Shown in pieces: positions 47,785 to 56,218 of a stretch of DNA of 64,000 bases; position 1 is the first letter of the stretch; every line of letters starts with the position of its first letter. The stretch is from Hylemonella sp. (GTDB taxonomy: Bacteria; Pseudomonadota; Gammaproteobacteria; Burkholderiales; Burkholderiaceae_C): positions 45,038 through 109,037 of the forward strand of contig JAUXVI010000024.1 in NCBI GenBank assembly GCA_030680575.1. Direction: 5' to 3'. A program made the translations under genes and the position numbers. The notes beneath the pieces are model-generated. The model was not told where the DNA came from, did not search any database, and saw only the letters and a list, made by a program, of their open reading frames with translations.

Positions 47785-49674
47785 TCAATCCGCCGCCGAG
47801 TCTTCGTTCATTCCAGGTGAAGCGTCGTCCTGAACCTTCCGCGTATCGGGTGCGTCGGCAACGCTGGGGAGTGCCGATTCCGTCTGTCGCCGCTCCACTA
47901 TCTTGGACGTCACCACGCAGTACCGCAGTAGTAGCCACCACGCGTACAAGACATCGGCTCCGAATAGTCCAGAGTCGTCGAGCAACCCATGCGCCACTTC
48001 GTTTCGGAGGTTGGTTCCCAGGGGATCGATGAGGAGATCCTGCAATTCGAAGACACCGTCCGCGCCGAAGGCCTGAAGCGCTTCGGTCGTCTCAAGCAGT
48101 ACGCCCAGTGGTCGCTCGGGCTGAACACCACCAGGCTCGAGCATGGTGGTAGCACCGCCGCGCGATTCGACGACATGGCGCACCAGCGCCTCAAGTTGCG
48201 GGGGTACCAGATGCCCGGCGACGAGCATGTCACCGTGGAAACCCGCCAACAGAGCACGAAGTACGCTTTCTGCGTGACCAGGCGGGATCCACGGGCTGTA
48301 CTGAATCAAACTTGCGAGGTCCAGCCGGTCCAGGCCATGAGCGACAAGAATTTCCATCCTTGCAGGGTTGAGCATCGCCTGTACGGTTATGCCTCTCCCG
48401 AGGCGCGCATGGCGGAACATGCGCCAACGAAGGCCTTCATGCTTAGGGTCATCCGCCCCAGCCTCCAGACCAGGGGGCCGCGCAACGACACGGCCACGCG
48501 AATTCAGCACCTCGCTGGAGAGGAGGCTGCCGAATACCGCGACACGTGCCTGCTCATGGACCTCATGTTTGAGCTTCGCCACCGACGGCGGATTTGCCAT
48601 AGTGCACAGTGCGTACACTGCCTCGTTGATGGGTCTGTCTCGAACGGCAGCCAATGCGCGCTGAACCAACTCGGTTGTGTCGATACTGGTCGAAATAGGC
48701 TTCAATTCGGTCACTGACTCCTGCTGCAGGAGCAACAGCCGCTCATGCAATTCAGCAGCGCGCTCCCGTCCACCTGCTACCTGGCGCATCGCCTCGACCG
48801 CATCTGACAAGACTGAGGCCGCGACCATCGCCCCGCGCCCAGGCTGTTTATGCGCCAGTTCGGCCTCTTTGACCAAGCTTTCGGCCGAACAGCGCATCGC
48901 GGCGCTCTCGCCATCCGCGTCGCCGGCAGCACGATGGCATTCGGCAGCGAGTTGGTAGTAGTCCTTCGCTCTCCAAAAGTCTTTTGCATCCTCTGCGGCC
49001 ACTGCTGCCGCCTTTGCGAATTCGGCAAACTGCCTGCTATCGCCATGCTTGAACTCCAGCAGCAACTTGGTGAGCCGAAGGGTTAGATAGAGGGGGTCCG
49101 TGCCACGATGCCGTTGCACCATGGCCTCTATCTCACCCAACACCCGCAGCCGCAGGGCTGCTCCGCCTTTGCCGAGCCCCGTAGAGAGACGCAATGCCCG
49201 CTCCAAACGCTTGTGACACGAAGTCCACTCTTTCGGATGCTCCAACCTCAGCGCCGATGCAAGGTAAGCCTCCACCGCCCCTTGGGCTGCCGGAAACGAA
49301 CGCGCCTGAATCCACAGCACGTCCAGAAATCGAGCACGAAGCTCTGGGTCAGTCAGCGACATTGCCCACGCCTGCAAGTCTTGGAGAACCTCTTTTGGAA
49401 AGTCGGCTGGAACGGCGCTGCGCTGCTCGCCCATCACGAACATTGGCCCAAAGGGCTCAGTTGGCTGGTCAGCGTGGAGCATCATCGTCAGAACGGCGCC
49501 GACGAAGCTCAAACACTCGCGCTGTTCGGCGGTCCAGCGAGCCTCATCCCGTTCCAGCCGCGAGACTTCATCCCGGTAGGTATTGCAGTCAAACCTCTCT
49601 ACCTCCTGGAGCAGGCAGTCCAAGTTGATAGACGCCAGGGTCTCGCTATTGATGAGTCGCCAATCAAGCGCCAT
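47785..49674 (-). CDS. DUF4209-domain protein, HEPN-like RNxxxHG motif
   Basis: 629 residues, cytosolic, mostly helical. Near the C-terminus NLRNEVAHGLL has the RNxxxHG signature (Arg557, His562) of DUF4209, the motif also found in eukaryotic ERMARD and resembling the RNase site of HEPN proteins. The preceding 500 residues look like helical repeats (AEDAKDFWRAKDYYQLAAECHRAAGD). Base use is less GC-rich than the flanks and the gene sits alone between gcvP and the Anbu operon, so it may have been acquired. RNase or defence function is inference. Start at 49674 with GAGG upstream; the longer frame to 49815 is not supported. Confidence 0.75.
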   Translation of the reverse strand: MALDWRLINSETLASINLDCLLQEVERFDCNTYRDEVSRLERDEARWTAEQRECLSFVGAVLTMMLHADQPTEPFGPMFVMGEQRSAVPADFPKEVLQDLQAWAMSLTDPELRARFLDVLWIQARSFPAAQGAVEAYLASALRLEHPKEWTSCHKRLERALRLSTGLGKGGAALRLRVLGEIEAMVQRHRGTDPLYLTLRLTKLLLEFKHGDSRQFAEFAKAAAVAAEDAKDFWRAKDYYQLAAECHRAAGDADGESAAMRCSAESLVKEAELAHKQPGRGAMVAASVLSDAVEAMRQVAGGRERAAELHERLLLLQQESVTELKPISTSIDTTELVQRALAAVRDRPINEAVYALCTMANPPSVAKLKHEVHEQARVAVFGSLLSSEVLNSRGRVVARPPGLEAGADDPKHEGLRWRMFRHARLGRGITVQAMLNPARMEILVAHGLDRLDLASLIQYSPWIPPGHAESVLRALLAGFHGDMLVAGHLVPPQLEALVRHVVESRGGATTMLEPGGVQPERPLGVLLETTEALQAFGADGVFELQDLLIDPLGTNLRNEVAHGLLDDSGLFGADVLYAWWLLLRYCVVTSKIVERRQTESALPSVADAPDTRKVQDDASPGMNEDSAAD

Positions 49675-49958
49675 TCGCTGCCTCCATATTAGTCCCCCTG
49701 TTCCTCTACGTGATTCGTGAAAACGCAATGTACCGGCTAGTGTCGACCGGCGAACGCGTGCACTCATTCCCGATGCCCAACAACGCGAAGATGACGTGAG
49801 CGACGAAGTTGGCAATTTCGAGTTCTGAACGACCAGTCATGACGCAAGGGGTTAAATGGGCATCAGAGCCGAGCGCTCGCACTTAGCCTGAAACCGGACT
49901 ATCGTACAGGCTGCTCCACCAACCGCTCCTGGCCGAATTCGGACTTTCGGCCCCAGCA

Positions 49959-50705
49959 CTACTTCTGCCAATACCCCGGATCAGGCAATTCGTTGAACAC
50001 CTTGCGCAGCTGCTGGCCCCAGCGGTCGCGTAGCGAGGCGAAGTACGGGTCCTTGCCGTCGATCTGGGTGCGGCGCTCTACCTTGAGTGCGTCCTTCTGG
50101 TAGCACAGCAGGTCCAGCGGCAGGCCGACGGAAAGGTTGGACTTGATGGTGGAGTCCATCGAGATCAGGCAGCACTTGGCCACTTCGTCGAGCGAGAGTT
50201 CGTTGCCGATGACGCGGTCCAGAATGGGTTTGCCGTACTTGGACTCGCCGATCTGGAAATACGGCGTCTCGGGTGTGGCTTCGATGAAGTTGCCGGCCGA
50301 GTAGATGTTGAACAGGCGCGGCTCCTCGCCCTTGATCTGGCCACCGAAGATCAGGCTGACGTTGAACTCGATCTTGAATTCCTTCAGCGCTTCGGCGTCG
50401 CGCTCGTAGACCTTGCGCACCGCGTCGCCCACCAGCTTGGCGGCGCTGAACATGTTGGGGGCGCTGGCCAGGCTCTTGGTTTCGCTGCCTTCGCCATGGT
50501 TTTCCATCTGCACCTTCAGGCCGCTGGCCACCGACTGGCTGATGGCCAGGTTGCCGGCAGTCAGCAGCACCATGACGCGTTCGCCCGGCACCTCGTACAC
50601 ATGCATCTTGCGGAAGGTGCTGATCTGGTCCACCCCGGCGTTGGTGCGCGAGTCGGACAGGAAAACCAGCCCGGCTTCGTTACGGACGGCTACGCAATAC
50701 GTCAT
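49959..50705 (-). CDS. Anbu-type proteasome homologue (peptidase)
   Basis: 248 residues. After removal of Met the N-terminus is TYCVAV, giving the catalytic Thr1; LVFLSDSRTNAGVDQISTFRKM with the Asp and Lys of the site follows, as in Anbu. It forms a self-compartmentalising Ntn-hydrolase ring; its substrate is unknown. Start 50705 is preferred over 50726 since only it exposes Thr1. Last gene of a four-gene operon with transglutaminase, alpha-E and ATP-grasp proteins, a known genomic association. Confidence 0.93.
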   Translation of the reverse strand: MTYCVAVRNEAGLVFLSDSRTNAGVDQISTFRKMHVYEVPGERVMVLLTAGNLAISQSVASGLKVQMENHGEGSETKSLASAPNMFSAAKLVGDAVRKVYERDAEALKEFKIEFNVSLIFGGQIKGEEPRLFNIYSAGNFIEATPETPYFQIGESKYGKPILDRVIGNELSLDEVAKCCLISMDSTIKSNLSVGLPLDLLCYQKDALKVERRTQIDGKDPYFASLRDRWGQQLRKVFNELPDPGYWQK

Positions 50706-50770
50706 GGCTTGTGTTGTCTCCTGCATGGACTTGGCAGTGTAGCGGCACTGCCAGCCCACTTTTGTTCTGC

Positions 50771-51607
50771 TTATTGGTCGGCCACGGCCTCGCTGCCCTG
50801 CACCGCCACCCGCACCGACAGCGCTTCGCCACCGCCGCCGACGTGGATGCCGCGCATGGGGCTGGCGTCGGCAAAGTCGCGGCCCACGGCCAGGCGGCAC
50901 AGCTCGGGGCCGGCCATGCGCTGGTGCGTGACGTCGAAGCCGATCCAGGCACCGGCGCCGCCACGGGCCTGCGGCAGCCAGGCCTCGGCCCAGGCGTGCG
51001 AGGCGGCATGCGTGGCGTCAGTCAGCAGGTAGCCGCTGACGTAACGCGCCGGAATGCCGCGTGCGCGGCAGCAGGCCAGAAACACGTGCGCCATGTCCTG
51101 GCACACGCCCTGCCCCTGTTGCAGCACCTCGGCCGCGGTGTGGAAGACATCGGTGACGCCCTGCACATAGGCCACGCGCTGGTAGATGGCGTCGGCCAGG
51201 GCCTGCAGCGGCTCGGGGCCGGCCAGCGCGCCCCAGGGCGTGTCGCCCAGTGCTTCGGCGGCCAGGGCTTCAATCGCGGCATCGGCTTCCGTCAGGCTGG
51301 TGGGCAGGGCAAAGGCCAGCGGCGGCACGGCCGAGTCGTGCGGCAGCAGCAGGCCGCGCTCGTCCGAGGTTTCCACCTGGCCCTGGGCCACCACGCGAAT
51401 CACGTCGTGCTTGTCGGTCAGCGAGGTGACGAAAACCGCATTGCCATAGGCATCGGTCTGCGCCCAGCGCCGGCCCGGCGCGTCGATGCGCCAGTTGAGC
51501 ACGCGCTGGCCGCCGTCGGCACGCGGCCACAGCCGCATGTACTGCAGGCTATAGCTGGCCGGCACGGCGTAGCGGTAGAGGGTTTCGTGGCGGATGTCGA
51601 GCAGCAT
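50771..51607 (-). CDS. Transglutaminase-like protein of the Anbu cluster
   Basis: 278 residues. N-terminal beta domain opening LLDIRHETLYRYAVPASYSLQ, then the transglutaminase core QGQGVCQDMAHVFLACCRARGIPARYVSGYL with nucleophilic Cys, SHAWAEAWLP with His and GFDVTHQ with Asp. Probably a peptidase or peptide-bond-forming partner of the ATP-grasp enzyme. AGGAGAAC precedes the ATG. It follows the alpha-E gene by 14 bases. Confidence 0.94.
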   Translation of the reverse strand: MLLDIRHETLYRYAVPASYSLQYMRLWPRADGGQRVLNWRIDAPGRRWAQTDAYGNAVFVTSLTDKHDVIRVVAQGQVETSDERGLLLPHDSAVPPLAFALPTSLTEADAAIEALAAEALGDTPWGALAGPEPLQALADAIYQRVAYVQGVTDVFHTAAEVLQQGQGVCQDMAHVFLACCRARGIPARYVSGYLLTDATHAASHAWAEAWLPQARGGAGAWIGFDVTHQRMAGPELCRLAVGRDFADASPMRGIHVGGGGEALSVRVAVQGSEAVADQ

Positions 51608-51621
51608 GGTGTTCTCCTGGA

Positions 51622-52563
51622 TCAGCCTATGGGTAAGAGGAAGTCCTGCGCGATGCGGTTGCCCAGGTCGGCGGTGCCGTCGAGGAAATCGGTCAGCACC
51701 TCGTGCAGGCCGCGCGCGACGATGTCCTCGATGCGGCTGTAGCGCAGGCGCGAGTACATGGCGCCGGCACAGCGCAGCGTTTCCTGCGAGCGCGCGTTGG
51801 CCACCTGGCCGAGGATCTGGTACACCTCCTTCATGCAGGCGTGCAGCGAGCGCGGCATGTCCTCGCGCAGGATCAGCAGCTCGGCCACACGCTGCGGCGT
51901 GATCATGTCTCGGTAGACCTTGCGGTAGATCTCGAAGGCCGACACTGAACGCAGCAGCGCGCTCCACTCGTAGTACTCGCCGTCGGCACTGCTTTGCGGC
52001 GCCAGTTCGTCGAACTTCACGTCCAGCAGGCGGGCGGTGTTGTCGGCGCGTTCCAGGAAGGTACCCAAGCGGGTGAAGTGGAAGGCCACGTCCTGCAGCA
52101 TGGTGCCCACCGTGACGCCGCGCGAAAGGTGCGAGCGGAACTTGACCCACTCGAAGAACTTGGTCAGCTCGCTGCCCTGGATGCTGCCTTGCGGCAGGCC
52201 GGTGACCGAATCGCGCGCCTCCAGCCAGGTGGTGTTGACGGTTTCCCACACCTCAGAGGTGACGGTGCCGCGCACGGCGTGGCAGTTCTCGCGCGCGGCG
52301 CGCAGGCAGGACAGGATGGACGAGGGGTTGTCCTGATCCACGCTCATGAAGCGCAGCACGTTGCCGGCAGTGATGGTGCCGTACTTGGCGCGGTAGGCCT
52401 CTTCCAGGCCGTTGATGCCGAGCGCGGCGCCCCAGTAGCCGCCCTGCACGTGAGGCGTCTGCAGCGACATGCGGTAGCTCACCTCCAGCATGCGGGCGAT
52501 GTTTTCGGCCCGCTCGGTGTAGCGGGACATCCAGTAGAGATGGTCGGCGGTTCTTGAGAGCAT
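51622..52563 (-). CDS. Alpha-E domain protein (DUF403)
   Basis: 313 residues, all-helical. The start LSRTADHLYWMSRYTERAENIARMLEV is the family hallmark. Known to occur always with circularly permuted ATP-grasp and transglutaminase genes; thought to assist peptide or amide synthesis. It starts 3 bases after the ATP-grasp stop. Confidence 0.94.
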   Translation of the reverse strand: MLSRTADHLYWMSRYTERAENIARMLEVSYRMSLQTPHVQGGYWGAALGINGLEEAYRAKYGTITAGNVLRFMSVDQDNPSSILSCLRAARENCHAVRGTVTSEVWETVNTTWLEARDSVTGLPQGSIQGSELTKFFEWVKFRSHLSRGVTVGTMLQDVAFHFTRLGTFLERADNTARLLDVKFDELAPQSSADGEYYEWSALLRSVSAFEIYRKVYRDMITPQRVAELLILREDMPRSLHACMKEVYQILGQVANARSQETLRCAGAMYSRLRYSRIEDIVARGLHEVLTDFLDGTADLGNRIAQDFLLPIG

Positions 52564-52566
52564 CGG

Positions 52567-53991
52567 TCAGTCCTCCAGCACCCAGGTGTCTTTGGTGCCA
52601 CCGCCTTGGGATGAATTGACGACGAGTGAGCCGGCCTTCAGCGCCACGCGCGTCAGGCCGCCGGGCGCCATGCGCACCTCGCGCCCGGAGAGCACAAAGG
52701 GCCGCAAGTCGATGTGGCGCGGCGCGATGCCAGCCTCCACGAAGGTCGGGCAGGCCGACAGCGCCAGCGTGGGCTGGGCGATGTACTTGTCGGGCGCGGC
52801 CTTGACGCGGGCGCGGAAGTCCGCCACCTCGGCCTGGGTCGACGCGGGGCCCACCAGCATGCCGTAGCCGCCGGCGCCGTGGGTTTCCTTCACCACCAGT
52901 TGCTCCATATTGGCCAGCACGTAGCTCAGCTCGTCCGGCTTGCGGCACTGGTAGGTGGGTACGTTGGCGATGATGGGCTCTTCCGACAGGTAGAAGCGGA
53001 TCATGGCGGGCACGTAGGGGTAGATCGATTTGTCGTCCGCCACGCCGGTGCCGATGGCATTGGCCAGCGTGACGCGGCCGGCGCGGTAGACCGACAACAG
53101 GCCGGCCACACCGAGTGCCGAGTCGGCGCGGAAGGCCAGCGGGTCGAGAAAGTCGTCGTCGATGCGGCGGTAGATCACGTCCACCCGGCGCGGGCCCTGG
53201 GTGGTGCGCATGAACAGGGTTTCGTCGTGCACGAAGAGGTCTTTGCCCTCGACCAGCTCCACACCCATCTGCTGCGCCAGAAAGGCGTGCTCGAAGTAGG
53301 CGCTGTTGAAGGCACCGGGCGTGAGCACCACCACCGTGGGGTCGTCGATGCCGGCCGGTGCGGCCTGGCGCAAGGTGTCGAGCAGCAGGTCGGGGTAATG
53401 GTCGACCGGGCGCACTTGGTAACGGCCAAAGAGTTCGGGGAACAGCCGCATCATCATGCGCCGGTCTTCCAGCATGTACGAGACACCCGAGGGCACACGC
53501 AGGTTGTCTTCCAGCACGTAGTAGGCGGCCTCGCCGCCCGGCAGCGCGGCACGCACGATGTCGATGCCGGCAATGTGGGCGTAGATGTCGTTGCGCACCG
53601 CCACGTCCTGCATCTCGGGCCGGTACTGGGCGTTGCAGAACACCTGCTCGGCCGGGATCAGGCCGGCCTTGACGATGCGCTGGCCGTGGTAGATGTCATG
53701 GATGAAGGCGTTGAGCGCATTAACGCGCTGGCGCAAGCCACGTTCCAGTTGCTCCCACTCGGCCGCCGGGATGATGCGCGGAATGATGTCAAACGGGATC
53801 AGCCGTTCCTTGCCTGCGTCCTGGCCGTAGACGGCGAAGGTGATGCCGGAGCGGTGGAAGGCCGAGTCCGCCTCCGCACGCTTTTGGGCGATGTGCGCCG
53901 CCGGCATCAGCGACAACCAGTCCTGATAAGGGGCGTAATGCAGGCGCGTGCTCCCGTTTGGGGCATGCATTTCGTCAAAGATGTTCTTCAT
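52567..53991 (-). CDS. Circularly permuted ATP-grasp protein
   Basis: 474 residues. Contains YRPEMQDVAVRNDIYAHIAGIDIVR, EDNLRVPSGVSYMLEDRRMMMRLFPELF, VVKETHGAGGYGMLVGP (nucleotide loop) and SACPTFVEAGIAPRHIDLRPFVL, the signatures of CP_ATPgrasp_2. It likely joins an amine and a carboxylate using ATP. First gene of the Anbu operon. Start at 53991 (MKNIFDEM); the ribosome site is weak. Confidence 0.94.
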   Translation of the reverse strand: MKNIFDEMHAPNGSTRLHYAPYQDWLSLMPAAHIAQKRAEADSAFHRSGITFAVYGQDAGKERLIPFDIIPRIIPAAEWEQLERGLRQRVNALNAFIHDIYHGQRIVKAGLIPAEQVFCNAQYRPEMQDVAVRNDIYAHIAGIDIVRAALPGGEAAYYVLEDNLRVPSGVSYMLEDRRMMMRLFPELFGRYQVRPVDHYPDLLLDTLRQAAPAGIDDPTVVVLTPGAFNSAYFEHAFLAQQMGVELVEGKDLFVHDETLFMRTTQGPRRVDVIYRRIDDDFLDPLAFRADSALGVAGLLSVYRAGRVTLANAIGTGVADDKSIYPYVPAMIRFYLSEEPIIANVPTYQCRKPDELSYVLANMEQLVVKETHGAGGYGMLVGPASTQAEVADFRARVKAAPDKYIAQPTLALSACPTFVEAGIAPRHIDLRPFVLSGREVRMAPGGLTRVALKAGSLVVNSSQGGGTKDTWVLED

Positions 53992-54062
53992 GGTGCATGG
54001 GCCTGTCTTGTACAGAGACAAGAGCAAGGGCCATGCCCAGAAACGGTGTTTGGCAGGTTTAT

Positions 54063-55025
54063 TTAGTTCGGGCTCGGCGCCGGCTGCGGATTCCAGCGCC
54101 GCGGCTCGAAGCGGAACACCTTGGGGTCGGCCGCATCCACCGTGCCCTTGACCCAGCCCAGGAAGGGAGAACCAAAGGTTTCGACGCGGGTGAAGTTCTT
54201 CACCACCTCGCGCGCCGCGGCATCGAGCAGCGGCTGGTTGATCTGCTGGTGATGCGAATCGCCGTGTACCAGCACCACCTGGCCGGCAAAGGCCTGCGTT
54301 TCATCGCGCAGTTGGAGGAGAAAGTCGCGGTAGCCGGGTTTGAAGTTGCCGGCACTGGCGGCCTCGAACTCGGGGTTGGCCTGGATGATGAGCATCACGC
54401 CGGCCAGCTTCTTACTGCGCGCCAGCTCGAAAGCCTGCGCCAGCCAAGCCCGGTTGGCGGCACTGCGCTCGATGAACTCCGGCACCGGGCCGCCGCTGCG
54501 GTGCAGACCGTGGTAGTTGTTGTCACTGCCAGTCACATTCAGGCCGACGAACAGCGCACCGCCCGCCTCCCAGCGCACATTCTCGCGGTAGGCAGCAAAG
54601 GCCGGGGCGCTGCTTTGGCGCGTCAGCTTCAGGGGGCGCTGGCCCAGGGCCATGTCACTTGCAAAAAACATCTCACGCAATTTGGCCAGGCGCTCCAGCG
54701 GGTCGTAACCGCCGTTGTTCTTGCGATGGCAGTCGGTCCACTCGTTGTCGCCGGGCACAAAAACCAGCGGATGCTGAGAACTCTGGAATACGCCGAGCAT
54801 GTCGAGGAATACCTCGTCGCTGCAGACCGTGCCACCGCTCTTGAAGTCGCCGTCATTCACCACGAAGGCCAGCGGCTCGCGGTTCATCTCGTTCAGCAGC
54901 GCGGGCAACTGCTCGCGTTCCCAGCGGCTGTACGGCATGTCGCCAAACAGGCCGAACGAGACCGGCTGGGCCGCCAGCGTGCCGGCCAGCGCGGCCAAGG
55001 CACAGAAAGACAGAAAACGTTTCAT
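54063..55025 (-). CDS. Exported metallophosphoesterase
   Basis: 320 residues with a signal peptide (KRFLSFCALAALAGTLAAQ). Calcineurin-like motifs in order: FGLFGDMPY, VVNDGDFKSGG, VPGDNEWTDC and VLVHGDSHHQ. It hydrolyses a phosphomonoester or diester in the periplasm; substrate unknown. It lies 27 bases after the FrnE-type gene. Confidence 0.9.
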   Translation of the reverse strand: MKRFLSFCALAALAGTLAAQPVSFGLFGDMPYSRWEREQLPALLNEMNREPLAFVVNDGDFKSGGTVCSDEVFLDMLGVFQSSQHPLVFVPGDNEWTDCHRKNNGGYDPLERLAKLREMFFASDMALGQRPLKLTRQSSAPAFAAYRENVRWEAGGALFVGLNVTGSDNNYHGLHRSGGPVPEFIERSAANRAWLAQAFELARSKKLAGVMLIIQANPEFEAASAGNFKPGYRDFLLQLRDETQAFAGQVVLVHGDSHHQQINQPLLDAAAREVVKNFTRVETFGSPFLGWVKGTVDAADPKVFRFEPRRWNPQPAPSPN

Positions 55026-55052
55026 GCGAACCGCGAATGAGACAAGCCAGGC

Positions 55053-55718
55053 TCAGGCCTGGGCGCTGGAGTCCGCCGCAATCTTGCGCAGGGCCTCCTC
55101 GAAGACCGCCACCGGCTGGCCGCCGGAGATCAGGTACTGGCGGTTGATGACGATGGCCGGCACCGAGCGGATGCCGACCTGCTGCCACTGCATTTCGTTT
55201 TCGCGCACGGCATCGGCGTAGTCGTCGCCGGCCAGGATGGCGCGCGCTTGCGCCGCGTCCAGCCCCGCGCTGGCACAGGCATGGGCCAGCACCTCGGCAT
55301 CCGACACGTTCTCGGCCCGGCCGTGGTAGGCGTTGAGCAGTTCCTTTTTCAGCGCGTGCTGTTTGTCGGTGCCCTGCAGCGCGGCCCAGTGCAACAGGCG
55401 GTGCGCATCAAAGGTGTTCCAGATGCGGCCGCGCCCTTCAGGCTTGAAAGTGAAGCCGACCTCGGCACCACGCTGGCGAATGGTCTCGCGGATCTGCGCC
55501 TGCTGCTCGGGCGTGGAGCCATATTTCTCGCTCAGGTGTTCGGTCATGTCCTGCCCCTCGGGGCCCATGTGCGGGTTGAGCTCGAAGGGCTGGAAGTGCA
55601 GCTCGGCGCTGATGTCGCCCTGCACATGGGCCAGGGCCTGTTCCAGCGCACCCAGGCCGACGGCGCACCAGGGGCAGGCCACGTCGGAGACAAAATCGAT
55701 TTGGAGTGAAGTAGTCAT
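55053..55718 (-). CDS. DsbA-family oxidoreductase, FrnE type
   Basis: 221 residues, no signal peptide, so cytosolic. DFVSDVACPWCAVGLGALEQAL has the CPWC redox pair, and IRSVPAIVINRQYLISGGQP the cis-Pro loop of the FrnE group. Probably a thiol isomerase/oxidoreductase used in stress. Confidence 0.92.
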   Translation of the reverse strand: MTTSLQIDFVSDVACPWCAVGLGALEQALAHVQGDISAELHFQPFELNPHMGPEGQDMTEHLSEKYGSTPEQQAQIRETIRQRGAEVGFTFKPEGRGRIWNTFDAHRLLHWAALQGTDKQHALKKELLNAYHGRAENVSDAEVLAHACASAGLDAAQARAILAGDDYADAVRENEMQWQQVGIRSVPAIVINRQYLISGGQPVAVFEEALRKIAADSSAQA

Positions 55719-55774
55719 TTCGCAATCCTAGAAGATCTTGTGAAACCTCGCAGGCGAAGGATGAATCGCCTCAT

Positions 55775-56200
55775 TCAGTGCGAATCAGACCCGTTGCGCA
55801 CCCGCCCGCGCAAGGCCTTGGTCTGAGAACGCTGGCTCTTGCCTTCCAGGCGACGCTGGCGGGAACCATAGGTGGGCTGGGTGGCGCGGCGCATCTTGGG
55901 CGGGCGTGCCACGCTGTTGACCAGCTCGTGCAAGCGCGAGAAGGCATCGAGCCGGTTCAGGTCCTGGCTGCGGTGCTGCTGCGCCTTGAGCACCAGCACG
56001 CCGTCTTGCGTGATGCGGCTGTCGCGCAGGGCCAGCAGACGTTCCTTCACGTCCTCGGGCAGCGACGAGGCCCGGATGTCGAAGCGCAGATGCACCGCGC
56101 TCGATACCTTGTTGACATTCTGGCCGCCGGCACCTTGCGCGCGGATGGCGCTGATCTGCACCTCGGCTTCATCGATCTGGAGCAGCGCGGGCAAGGTCAT
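55775..56200 (-). CDS. arfB: Alternative ribosome-rescue factor B
   Basis: 141 residues. The peptidyl-tRNA hydrolase loop is AQGAGGQNVNKVSSAVHLRF with GGQ, and the C-terminal tail is rich in Lys/Arg (RRLEGKSQRSQTKALRGRV), the part that enters the empty mRNA channel. It frees stalled ribosomes. It follows trhP by 18 bases. Confidence 0.95.
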   Translation of the reverse strand: MTLPALLQIDEAEVQISAIRAQGAGGQNVNKVSSAVHLRFDIRASSLPEDVKERLLALRDSRITQDGVLVLKAQQHRSQDLNRLDAFSRLHELVNSVARPPKMRRATQPTYGSRQRRLEGKSQRSQTKALRGRVRNGSDSH

Positions 56201-56218
56201 GGGCCGACGGGTGCCGTG

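Noticed and set aside
49675..49958. Attachment site or insertion-sequence remnant beside the DUF4209 gene
   Set aside because: No inverted or direct repeats matching the other border (47555-47784) could be found by eye.
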